NCBI GenBank assembly: GCA_018398575.1
Contig: JAGTXZ010000006.1
Span: forward strand, 62,001 to 126,000
DNA: 64,000 nt
Direction: 5' to 3'
Origin: Ampelomyces quisqualis
Taxonomy: Eukaryota; Ascomycota; Dothideomycetes; Pleosporales; Phaeosphaeriaceae
Positions 25,533-35,862 of this stretch are shown one piece after another (position 1 is the stretch's first letter; every line of letters begins with the position of its first letter). The position numbers were made by a program, and so were the translations under genes. The notes under the pieces were generated by a model. That model saw only the letters and a list, made by a program, of their open reading frames with translations. It searched no databases and was not told where the DNA came from.

Positions 25533-25895
25533 CAGATTCCTTAAGAGGTAAGAAGATCTGCTGCAGACGTGTTTTAAATGTTTGCTACTCTTCTATAAGA
25601 TTAGTATTATCTATATCTAAAATATTATAGTCTATATACTTCTAAATAATTAGAAGTACCTATTTTTTAGTGTTGCCTTTTATGTAAGTTGTAGCAAGAA
25701 TAACTTTATTATTATTTTTAATCTTATCTTCTTTTACGTAGAAGTGCCTATTACACTAGAGGATCTAGGTCTTAAGTTTGTTACAGTCTCTATAGTAGAG
25801 ATTAGGTTTATTAACCTTAAGTCTAGGTTGTTCTACTTAGGAGTGCTTAGGTGTATCTATTGCAATATTACTACTTATTATAAGAGTGTTTAAAG

Positions 25896-26350
25896 TGTTA
25901 AGACTATTAGCCTAATAGCAAATAATAAGAGTGCTAGTATAGACTAAGAGTATAGCTAAGGTTAGTTTTTACAGATAGGTATATAGTTGCTTTAGATATA
26001 GAGAGTATTGTTACTAAGACAGTAAAGGCTAGAGCTTTCTAAAAAGAGTAATAATAGTTAAATAGCTAGTTACTAACTTAAGCGTCTGTAATATAAGTTA
26101 AATATAATAATCTATAAGAGTTTATTGTAGTTTCTATATACTTAGTCTTTCTTACAGTTCTTATTATTCTTAATTATTATTGCAGATTCTTAAAGTTTCT
26201 TGTTATAAGAAATAGTAAGACTAAATAAGACTAATAAGAAGGTTATGTAACATGCTTAGTGTGCCATATCCCTGCACTAGGTTTAAGTCTTGCAACCTGT
26301 TCCCTTGTTTATTTATAACGTCTTGTGTTTCCTGTTAGAGGTTTATAGTA
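25896..26350 (+). repeat. LTR of Gypsy B copy 2 (high-coordinate end)
   Basis: 455 bp. The terminal bases have drifted (GTTTATAGTA instead of GTTTGTAACA), and it is followed by GTGTA. Confidence 0.9.
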
Positions 26351-27584
26351 GTGTACTATAAGTTCTATAAGTATTGCAAGAGAGTAAACCTACTTAAGTA
26401 TAAGCTCTATAGACTATTAGCACTACTTCTGCCTTTAAACAAGCTACAAGAGAAAGTTATAATAGACATTATTACAGAACTACTCCTAAGTAAGTTTAAG
26501 AGATAGGTCTATAATACTATTCTTATAGTAGTGTACTACTTAACAAAAATAGCTTACTATATACCTGCAAGAGCTAACTAGAATAGTATAGGCCTAGTAT
26601 AAGCCTAAATAAGAGAGGTTATCTACCTCTATAGTGTTCTATCCTAAGTAATCTTAGACAAGAGCCTAATAATAAACGTAAAATACTAGAATACTTTTTA
26701 GTACTATCTAAACGCAAGAAGAGTCTTAACCTTAGTATTCTACCTACAAATAGATAGATAAACAGAGCGTTAAAATTAAACTCTTAAACACTACCTATAA
26801 TACTATTACACACTAGAATAGGACAATTAGTTCTTATAGCTATTTCTAGTAGAATTTGCGTATAATAACAGCGTATATGCAACTACAAAAATAACTCCTT
26901 TTGTAGCCTACTATAGAGTATACCTAAATAGACCTAATTAGCTAGACATACTACTAGAAGAAGAGAAATCTCTTATAGGGCTAACATTAGCCTCTAATAT
27001 ACTATAATAAAGCGTAGAATACTAATATAAGATCTAGGTAGTAAACAAATACTTAAAGAAGTACGCAGACGCTTAAAGACAATAACCTATCTTTAGAGAG
27101 AGTAATAAAGTTATAGTGTTAACTAAATATATAAAGTCTACCTAACCTAAGAAGAAACTAGACTAAAAGTGTATACCTAGAACTATTATAGCCTAGATTA
27201 GCTTATTTGTATTTAAAGTAGACCTTAAAGAACTAAATTAAATCTATCTAGTATTCTATACCTCTCTTTTAAAGCTATAAAACCTAGAATACTATATCTT
27301 ATATCTAAATATTCTATTTGCAAAGAGCCTAAGGACATTTAGAGATAACAAATACAAAGTAGACTAGATCCTTAATAGAAAGAAAAAAAGATAACAAATA
27401 GAAGTATTTAGTTAAATAGAAAGGCGAAAGCTTAGAAGAAAATTTTTAAGAGCTAGGTTCTAATATTTTAGCTAATACGCTTAAAAAGTTCTAAGATAAG
27501 ATAGAAATAACTTCTAGAAGATCTACGCAACTAAGAGCATCTTTAAGTACCTAAGAATAGTTACTAAAAAGAAAAAAGGCAAAC

Positions 27585-27730
27585 TAGTATAATTATATAT
27601 ATAGAATTTAGTAACTCTAAACACTATATATATAATTATATAGTATAAGTTATATATATATAATATATATAATATATATAGATATATACTATTATATATA
27701 TATATATAAAAATATAGAAATATATTATTA
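27585..27730. repeat. AT microsatellite
   Basis: An irregular run of TATATA and AATATA tracts able to fold on itself. It lies at the junction between Gypsy fragment C and the next unassigned block. Confidence 0.85.
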
Positions 27731-29950
27731 CAAATATTACCTATAGTTAGTAATTAAAGAAAAAAACTTAAATTTCTAAGTAACCTAGAGTATTATATAT
27801 TTACTAATACAAGGCAGCCTATAGAGGGCTATAATAGCCTAGTTTAGGCTAGAAAAAGTATAAAGAGGGCCTATTAGCTAGTTTTGTTGCTATAGACATA
27901 GAAAACAATTATAAAATACTAAACTAATCTACTTAAGGTTTACTAGAGACTTCTTAAGCTCTTGTAGCTTATTCTTAAGCTCTTTAAGCTTACAAGTATT
28001 AGAACGCTTTAGCTAACCTAAAAGATCTATACACTTATTTGTTGTAATCTTAATTTACGCCTTATAGTTGTTAATCTCTAACTCTAGCTACTTAATAGCT
28101 GTAGTAGTACTCTTAATCTATAATAGAGTTAGTTAGAGCTATTCTAGGGTATATAGGGCTATAGCTAGCTACTTACCTTCTTAGAAAGAGAAGAAACGTT
28201 AGAATTAGCCTAATAAACAGTGCTATCTACCTAGGAACTAAAGATATAGTTTCTCTGCCTTATAATAAGCTACTATAGACTTATTAGAGTAATTATAGAT
28301 CTTAGGAGCTATAGTAGAAGCTAGATTAGTACTAGTGTCTAGAGTACTAGTATAATAGGATAACTTCTTGCTATAAGAAATCTAAGAAGGTCTAAAGAAA
28401 ACGCTAGTACTATAATAGCCTAAAAAGGTCTATATAAGTTACTTAGTAGCCTAATACCTTTGTAATAGGCTTATATAGCTTTATTAGCTCTACTTCTAGT
28501 AAGTTTATATTAGACTACCTTAGATAAATAATGCTAAAGATATAGCGTTTACTTTAGGCAGAAATAGTAAGAGTTATAGCTATAGCTGCTTTAGTAAGAA
28601 TATAGTTAGAATTATTAACTTCTTTAGACTTCTTACTAGCTATTAGCTTATTAATAGTAAGGTAGATATATGTTATAATACTAGCAAAGATATTAAAGAC
28701 TTATATAAGTTAGTCTGCGCTATATAGAGCTATAATAGGCTATACTACCCTAAATACGTACTACTATATACTCTTAGCCTAAGAAGAAGTAATATAGACA
28801 CTTTATAGATTAGGTAGAGCTACTATTATCTAGTGTATATACTTAGGCAGTGTAGAGAGTAACGTTGTCCTTGTTAATATTAAAGAAGACGTAGCTAAAC
28901 TTACTAAATACCTTAAACTCTCTTTTAGTAAACTAAAAGATATAGTAACTATAAGTATAAGATATTAGCTAATTATAATCTATAAAGTTATTAGAAACAG
29001 CTACTTAATTTATAATAAGTAGTTAGAAGCTAGAATAATATAAAAGAGTTATTAATATAGTAATAGAATTCTAGTAGAGCCTGTTAGGACTAATCTAGGC
29101 TATTATAGTATATAATAGCCTATATAGAAACTACAAGAGATAGCTCTAAAACAGGGCAAAATTTAGAGTAATATACGTTAAATTAAAAAGAGAGTAATTA
29201 AGTAATAGAGTAAAAGCTACCTAAAATTATAACATCTATATAGCCTATACCTAGCTACACTAAGAGGACCCTATATAAGCTAGTAGGTAAAAGTAGAAGT
29301 AAGAGGTGCTCTTTTACTTTCTTAAAGAAAGTAAAGGTAAGCTTTATATAGCCTACTTACTAGAGCTATTATAGCCTACTTTAGCTTATTACTACCTATT
29401 ACTACGTAATTGCCCTACAAGTAGTGTCTATAAGCACTCTATAGTTAAAAGTAGGCTAGTTAGTAACTAACACTACTATTATAACCTAGCTCTAACTATC
29501 TACTGCTAGAGTAGCTCTAATACTGCTCTATTAGACTATACTAGCCTATACTATTCCTAGGTTACTAATAGTTACGCTACTTAGCTTCTATATACTTACT
29601 AGAGACTAAGAAGTTAAAGAGAAGAGATAATATTAGACTACTAGTACCTGCTATACCTACTATACTCTATAGGCACTCTAGCGTAGAAGCAGAGCCTAAG
29701 ACTATATAACCTAGTCCTGCAATTGCTATAGTAGAGTAGCAATTTATCTTTTCTACGTAGTAATTCTATACTAAAGTATTATTACTTATTTCTAGCTATT
29801 AACTGTAAGATTATCCTAATAGTAAAAGCTAAGCAATACTATAGATTAGATTATTATAAGTAAAAAGATTATAATACTTATTCTATACTACGTAAAGATA
29901 GATTAGATTAAATATACTAAGCTAAGAGACAGCTTAATTAGTTAGTCTAG
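27731..29950. other. AT-rich RIP-altered DNA, element not identified
   Basis: 2.2 kb with no intact frame. The minus strand between about 27,880 and 28,150 reads as a Lys/Leu/Glu-rich coiled-coil-like relic if TAG is taken as Gln. The plus strand from about 28,860 to 29,030 gives another open-looking relic. Neither can be placed in a family. The AT-rich, TAG-dense composition stops at about 29,950, where the gene island begins. Confidence 0.6.
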
Positions 29951-30204
29951 TCCTGAATAGACTCTTATTTCCTTAGTGACATGCTCAGGTATCACACGTG
30001 ACAACCCCGTGATCCGCTTATTCACATACTCCGTCACACTTTAACATACCCAAAGTATCTTACTTGGTTGCACGATCTCCTTCACACAGCTGCATATTAG
30101 CTGCAACCACATTTCGAATCTGATGTTCTTCATGTAAGCTTACGCACTGCAGTGTGATTCTTTAGGACCAATCTTCGACGATACAAAAGTTACTTCAACA
30201 ACAC
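29951..30204. other. Left boundary of the gene island
   Basis: Within a few tens of bases the sequence changes from TAG/TAA-rich DNA to ordinary composition with TCA, CCA, TGG and TGA trinucleotides present. No gene or structural signal was recognised, apart from a CACGTG palindrome at about 29,995. Confidence 0.6.
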
Positions 30205-30795
30205 TGGAAACGTATTGGTCGGTCCGGCAAAGTTAAGTCTAGCCTTCTTGCACTTTCGCCCTGATGCCGCGCGACAATTAGCATTGGCAATTTCGATAGC
30301 CAGGCTTTGCTAATGCAAAGTGGCAGTCAAAGGTGGCAGTCACGCTGCATTCGTTGGAGTTTCAAGTGGAGAAGGTAGTATTACGATTGATTCTAACGAG
30401 CGCAGATCGTCCAGCAATTCGAATACTGTTGCAGTTGGTTTAGGGAATAAGTGGAACGACGCATACAACTATCTTACGCTGCGTAGTCTTGCATTTGTTC
30501 AAGCATGCGACAACATGTCTTCTTACGAACTTGTTACAGCTTCAGGCAAAATCATCCCCGTCAGCTCAACGTCCTATGCAGATTTATACTAGGCATCGTA
30601 ACGACCTTTACCTTCGAAACACCTAGTCAAGGTCTACCGGTAATTTCCGCACTGGACTACTAATACAACGCCAGCAATATACTGTCCTCACTCGACGCAT
30701 TCACGCACGCTGTCGAAGCGGCGCTAAGCAATGAGAAGCTGGCCCATTTCGTATCGATCGCGTACGCACCTGGACCACACATTAGAGCAACAGAA
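30205..30795 (+). pseudogene. FAD-linked (berberine-bridge-type) oxidoreductase relic
   Basis: A broken copy of a BBE-like flavoprotein oxidase, a family that oxidises small molecules with covalently or tightly bound FAD. In order: an FRPDAARQLALAI segment, a TAA stop, AVKGGSHAAFVGVSS (the conserved V-x-G-G-G-H loop with Ser for Gly), GLGNKWNDAYNYL, then CDNMSSYELVTASGK and SYADLY. The usual G-G-x-x-x-G-G-G-I segment between the last two blocks is missing. A one-base shift then leads to GIVTTFTFETPSQGLP, and two further TAA stops follow. The family is normally about 450-550 aa. The shifts, the internal deletion and stops that could come from CAA make it dead. It converges on the GMC pseudogene and abuts the RIP-altered block. 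Confidence 0.75.
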
Positions 30796-31103
30796 TTCTA
30801 AAGCTCCGTCTAATCTACCCTAAATTCTGCAAGGATAGCTATCTATCTCACGGCTACAAGATCGTACGCGCAACACTAGTCTGGCAGAAACAAGGATAGA
30901 TTTGAATAGAAGTAGGTGTACAATGCAAATGCGGAATACCGCACGACGACGTGGTCTAAATCGGTTGCTGCGAGCAACGAGGGTAGTATATTTTACCTAC
31001 ACATCCATCCAATCACTCTAATCTACATGTAGGGAGTTTTTAGATAGCCTTCCACAACGTGGTTTTCAGTCAACTTTCTTTATGGTGGCTCCAACGCCTT
31101 CAG
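30796..31103. other. Intergenic, no gene recognised
   Basis: About 300 bp between the two convergent relics. It may hold further decayed oxidase C-terminus, but nothing alignable by eye. Confidence 0.5.
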
Positions 31104-32928
31104 CTAGTAAGGCACAACACTCGCGTCAACTACACTTAACCCCTTTACCCCATACACTAACAACTGCGTACTCACCGCGCCCCCATGTTCCAGCGGCAGC
31201 ATCGACGCTGAGCCCGCCGGGTGCGCAAACGTCGGCGCAAACGAGCGCCTCAAGTACTCCGCGATGCCTGTATCGCTCGTGACGTTTGCACCTGGAGATA
31301 TTTCCGTAGCGCCGAGGTTGGCCAAGGCATTTAGGTCGTTGAATTTGCGCGCAAAGGCGACGATGGAAATAGCGACTGCGATGTCGAGAGGATTTGAAAA
31401 AGTGCTGTAGTCTACTACAGGTACGTTTGCAGGGTCGGAGGTGTTGATATTGATCGTGCCACGACTTAAGGGGCGCTGCAAGATGCCTGCACCTAGTGGT
31501 CCACCGCTGAAAGGGAATTCGCATGCAGCGCTGTCTTCGCGAGCGTGAAGGTTCGCAGTGAGTTTTGCTGCGCTTTGAAGCCTGCTAGGAGGGTGGATTC
31601 GTATGTTGCGGGCAGATACGGGGTGGGATCTTGCGCGGCGATGGCGTTGACGAGGTCTTTCCATTTTTCTCTGCTGACGGCTTTGAAAGAAGGGAAGAAT
31701 GCGGTTTGATTGAAGCGAGCGACTGTGTGCGGGCTGGTGCGGGAGGCGTTGTATTCGATTATTGCGGCGTCGTAGAACGTCTTGTTTATGACGAGGTCGT
31801 TTTGAACGGGTGACAGGGCGTTTTTGGTCCACGTTCAGAGGGCGCCGCCGATAGGGTGGTCTTGAAAGTTTGCGCCTACGCTGGGGAGATTGAATTTTAC
31901 GGGGATGTTTGCTGCTTCGAGGATGAGTTTGGGGCCAATGCCAGAGCGTTGGAGGAGCCAGGGGGTCCAGATTGCCCCGGCAGCGAGGATGACTTCTTTC
32001 CTGGCGTGCACGGTTGATCTGTTTTTTTTTCCTCCTCTTTGGACGATGCTGATGGCTATGGCTTTGAGGCTGGATGTGCCGTTGCCGAGAAGTACTTCTG
32101 TGACTTGGTACCCTGTCCAAAGATAGTAATTTGGCCTACTCCCCGGCACGCCGTCATAATGCGCGGTCCTAGCATAGCTCCTCGTCCTGGTCACCGGATC
32201 CAATGCACTCGGCGCCTGAATGGCGCCGATTGCTCCTCCACCAGCTGCTTCGTCCGGCTTTTTAATACCCAGCTCGTTCCACGGATTCCACACATATTCT
32301 TGTCCTGGGAATTGATAGGGCAGGAAGCTTACCTGCACCTCTCCCTGCCCACCATATGCCTTCTCTATATCCCAAGTGTAGCTATACATTTCAGCAAACT
32401 GCGCTGAAGGCGGCGTGAACGTCACGCTCTTGTTGAAATACGGAAGCAACGACTTGAAGCCCCAGCCAGGATTGCCGAGGGTTTCCCACGCATCGTAATC
32501 TGAAGCGCTGCCGCGATCGAAAGACATGCCGTTCACGGCAGATCCGCCGCCAACAATGGCGCCAGCGAGTACAGGGCGAGTGACATTTAAGAGCCCTGGG
32601 ATGGGAACGGAGGTGATGTTGTAGTAGGGGTCGACATGAGAGACCAAGGTTTCAGAAGGGAGGAGGATGGAGGAGTCGTTACTTAGAGGACCGTGTTCGA
32701 CTACGAAGACGGAGTCTGATTATGCTGAGTAAGTGCGGAAAGCATATGGGAGAGGACTCATATCTTACGCTTCCCATTTTCAGTCAAGCGGTCCGCGACC
32801 GTCAGACCAGCCGTTCCACCACCTACGATGATGTAGTCGTATGTCGAGGCATTCTGCTGGGCGAGGGTGGTGCAAGCAACGAGACTTGCTGCGCACAGAG
32901 AACGGATTGGACGCTGTACCCTAGCCAC
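31104..32928 (-). pseudogene. GMC oxidoreductase, decayed
   Basis: Glucose-methanol-choline family flavoprotein, probably once secreted. The N-terminal exon encodes a hydrophobic leader (SLCAASLVACTTLAQ) and the FAD-binding YDYIIVGGGTAGLTVADRL. A 53-bp intron (32,716-32,768) leads to SVFVVEHGPL. The GMC signature GGGSAVNGMSFDRGSASDYD, GWGF, GAIWTPWLLQRSGIG and NFQDHP follow. Lesions: no ATG in the first exon (GTG stands where ATG-GCT-AGG would be expected, with a TGA just upstream); an in-frame TGA at about 31,845 after GGAL; a frameshift near 31,515; and a C-terminus that stops at VVDASVVPY, missing the usual final 20-30 residues. The active-site region FAHPAGSASML is still visible. The reading between the lesions is well conserved, so inactivation looks recent. 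Confidence 0.85.
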
Positions 32929-33392
32929 GATTCTAGATTGACATCAATCCCTCACGAGCAGCATGATGCGATGTCATCAAGTTTATATATTGCCATATCA
33001 GCCTAGCTTAGCCGTGCAAGCTACATTGCAGGGCTTGAATTTCCCATATTCAACTCGCATATGTGACGTGAGGAATGGTGGTACACACGCGTTCAGTGTA
33101 TACCCAGCCAATTATCCACTTCTCCGGCGGGTTGGCGCCCCACAAGCAAATTCGAAGTTGTGGCAAGGCTAGAATCGGCAGGCGAGTGACTAATGTAATT
33201 CCCATGTGCACATTAGCAAGATTTCCAAGTGCCGCTGATGTGGCTGTTTCCGAACTAGATTGTGTTTGGAGGCAAGATGGGAAAGATGCGATGCTCGTAC
33301 CGCCATGCGATGGCAGACTGCTTGGAATGCACTTTGGTCATCATTGCTCTGTTCTTGGGGTATCATAAACATCGAATCGTAAGCAAGTTGGC
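32929..33392. other. Intergenic, no gene recognised
   Basis: 464 bp between the 5' end of the GMC pseudogene and the 3' end of BDP1. It holds several short overlapping frames, but none resembles a known protein. Confidence 0.6.
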
Positions 33393-35504
33393 TTATACCT
33401 GGCCCCAAGTCGCATCGTCGTCGACAGTGCCTACAATCTCCACACCAGCCTCTTCATGGAACGTGACTTGCTTCTCCTTGCCTTTTCGCTTCTTTTTTCC
33501 TTTGTCATTCTCTTTGTTCTGATCGTTGCTCCCGTCAACGTTCAAAACTCCAGCTACTTCCTGTTGGCGATTCCTCTCTGCGGTCTCCGCCAAGGCTGCT
33601 GCAATCTTCTCGCGCATTTCAGCCTCTTCGGCAGCCATCTCGCGTTTGATCTCATCTGCGTCGGCGAATTGCTGTTCTTCCATGCGGGACACCTGGATGA
33701 AATTGTCCCATCCCTCGACGATGGTACTCTTGCCAAGAAGAGCATCGCGTACACGCTGAGGGTCATCGCGTTCCTCGCGGGTGAATTTCAACTTTATTGA
33801 GCGTCGAGTTGCACCGGGAAACATGTGCGAGATCATCTGGAAGTCGGTGCCAAAGTTTTGCAGGCCTTGGTAGAAGAGGTCTGTATCGTCACGAGTCCAA
33901 CGTTTACCCTGCCCTGGAAGGATAAAATCGTTTGGGAAGCGCTTGTTGTTCTTCAGAAAGCTACGTGATGTGATGCGTGTGGTGAGATCTTGTTCTTCTA
34001 TTGTTTCATAATTCCCAATTTCGACATCTGCTTCGGCTTCCCGATTTACTGTGGTAGAGCTATGGATCATTGTGATTTGTCCATTGACCAACTGGTAGCG
34101 AACTCCATCGGTCTGTGGCGCTTGTTCGAGTATAACTTTATCGGCAGCCTCTCGAGCTTCTTTGGTCGTGATCGGTCGAGAGTCTTCTTCTCTTCGACGT
34201 TGTCGCACAGCGACCCAATCAATCTGTCGCATGGCTTTCTCTCGATCCGACAGTTTTCCAACACGAATGTTTCGAGATGCAATACTGTCCATGAATGTGA
34301 CCTCGGGATCTATCTCTTGGTCTTCTGCGTCTGATGGCGTGGGTTCTCGGGGTGGACGGCCCTTTCTCTTGGGCTGCGCTGGCTCTTGGCCGTCTTCGCC
34401 TTCACCACCTGCCTCGACTTCGATAGCGGTTTTCTTCTTGCGCCGAGGTTGACGAGGCTTTCGACGCACAGCTGGCTCCTCGCCCTCCTCTCCTTGTTCG
34501 TCTCCTGCTTCAGCGTTGGCTGTTCCTTCGTTGTTCTTCGCCCTTCTGGACTTCCGCGCTCTTTTCGCTGGCGCCGGGACCTCCACGCCGTCTTCGACAG
34601 TACCCTCGTCTGCCTTTCTCTTGCCGCGAGATTTAGCGCCCGGCCGCGCGCGAGTGGGCTGGACCTCGCCTCCGTCGGCAACTTCCTGCTGCTCAGGCTG
34701 CTGTGGCTCGGTGGCAGTCGTAGCCTTGCGTCTGCCCGCTCGAGGCTTGGGCGGTGCGCGAGCTTTCTTGGCCGGGGCCGGTGCAGCTTCACCCTCCTCT
34801 TCTACAGGTGGTCGATTAACCGCGGTCCATTGCTGTGTTCTCGAAGCGGGCTGCACAGCGACGTCCCCTTGTGGCTGTGCTGCTAAGGTTGCCGCGTCGA
34901 TGGGTTGTGGACTGCCTTCACCAGCCACGGCTTGTTGGCTTGTAGCAGTAGCTACAGTCTCTTGCTCGAGTTGCACATGCGCTGATGCTTCAGGCTGCGC
35001 GGACTCTATCCGCCTTGTGCCTCCGAATGCATCCGTGAGAGAGGTGTCGTCGCCGTGGAGTGGCTCCGTGCGAGGCCGCTCTGCCGCCCGTCCTGTGCCT
35101 GGGCCGTCTTGAAGGGCTTGCGTAGGCTGACTTGCAGCCGGTGTCGGAGCAGTCTGTTCGGCGCCTGCATGTTGTTCGGTGCCCGTAGAAGCTGGCGCGA
35201 GAGTGGTTCCATGAGTACTCGGCTCGGGCTCGGGCTCGGGCTGCGTGGGTTGCGCCTCGACGACGGGCCGTGTTGGCTCTGGGGCAGAGGCCCTGGGCGC
35301 GGCCGCAGCAGGAGGGGCGGCGCCAGGTCTGCGTCGCGCAGCTTTGGGCGCAAACTTCTTGCCCGTTGTGTTCTCTGTTCAGGGCTCAGCACGGTCCGCG
35401 GGCAGTGGGCGGCCTAAGCGCGACTCACTGTTGATGAAGGCACTCGTGAAGGCGGCGGCGGGCTTGGGTGCTTGCGCCGTTTCATTGCCCTCCTCCGCAG
35501 ACAT
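33393..35504 (-). CDS. BDP1: Transcription factor TFIIIB subunit Bdp1 (B'')
   Basis: Bdp1 joins TBP and Brf1 in TFIIIB, which recruits RNA polymerase III to tRNA, 5S and other small-RNA genes. Two exons: 35,429-35,504 and 33,393-35,374, with a 54-bp GTGAGT...CAG intron, giving 685 aa. Splicing restores the family's typical N-terminus, AFINKNTTGKKFAPKAARRR. Residues 30-400 are low-complexity Pro/Ala/Lys/Arg/Glu-rich with several basic KKRK-like patches. A single SANT/Myb domain lies at about 515-565 (GKRWTRDDTDLFYQGLQNFG, then FPGATRRSIKLKFTREER), preceded by FPNDFILPG. An acidic/basic coiled tail follows to the end at WGQV. The start is the first ATG that gives the conserved N-terminus. It is transcribed divergently from BRE1. 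The C-terminal end at TATAAG could instead be a splice donor, but no better continuation was seen. Confidence 0.92.
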
Positions 35505-35862
35505 GTTCGCGCGGGCGGCTCCTCAACGCGTCTGCCGAAGGAATCGTCGAGGGTTGACGGCATCGCGGTACTTCGGGGTGGGGAAGCGCTTGGCACGCTA
35601 GCGTGTCTTACTAAGCAGGCACGATTCTTGACACTCGGCCATCTGCCATCTCCTTCATCCTCAGCCACGGCCTCACACGACCACTCCACCCCTCCCCTTC
35701 GGCGCCCTCGCTCTTTGCAGCCTGCACACCAGCCCTTCATCCCACTTTCATGCCCCAAGTAGCGCGCCTGTCGTCCCCCCCTTCTGCCTATCCAGAGCCG
35801 TCGCCTCCCCGATGAGGCTCGAGACCAGAACCGTCGCCGCTCCATCGCTTGACGCCGTCAAG
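35505..35862. promoter_or_regulatory. Divergent promoter between BDP1 and BRE1
   Basis: 358 bp separate the two start codons. The stretch is rich in C/T tracts on the plus strand (CCACTCCACCCCTCCCCTTC), as is common ahead of fungal housekeeping genes. No TATA box or factor site can be called with confidence. A shared promoter is inferred from the geometry. Confidence 0.5.

Larger units (their letters stand above)
19153..26350 (-). mobile_element. Gypsy retrotransposon B copy 2, with perfect 5-bp target duplication
   Basis: LTRs of 455 bp at 19,153-19,607 and 25,896-26,350. The flanks are GTGTA (19,148-19,152 and 26,351-26,355), so the insertion site in element C is intact. Coding is on the minus strand: a gag zinc-knuckle relic at about 24,550-24,590 (C-Y-T-Y-N-K-V-R-H-Y-T-Q-D-C, second Cys replaced by Tyr) and RT with YLNN in place of YLDD at 22,300-22,311. 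A 430-bp inverted-repeat element is inserted at 25,103. It retains the RT segment missing from copy 1 and so best represents the family. Dead. Confidence 0.9.
18560..27580 (+). mobile_element. Gypsy pol fragment C (RNase H to integrase/chromodomain), interrupted
   Basis: Two plus-strand pieces, 18,560-19,152 and 26,351 to about 27,580, belong together. The left piece ends in the integrase zinc-binding region (a HYNNLMLGYF-like stretch). The right piece resumes with LKYKLYRLLALLLPLNK, DIITELL, then the integrase core (about 26,460-26,900) and a C-terminal tail. They are separated by Gypsy B copy 2 with GTGTA on both sides. Neither LTRs nor the gag-RT part of this element was found here. Stops are everywhere, nearly all TAA/TAG. 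Confidence 0.75.

Noticed and set aside
30080..30125. Possible tRNA B-box (TTCGAATC)
   Set aside because: No A-box, no cloverleaf arms and no terminator at the right spacing.
34386..34886. Plus-strand frames of up to 198 codons opposite BDP1
   Set aside because: Antisense shadows of the GC-rich low-complexity part of BDP1.
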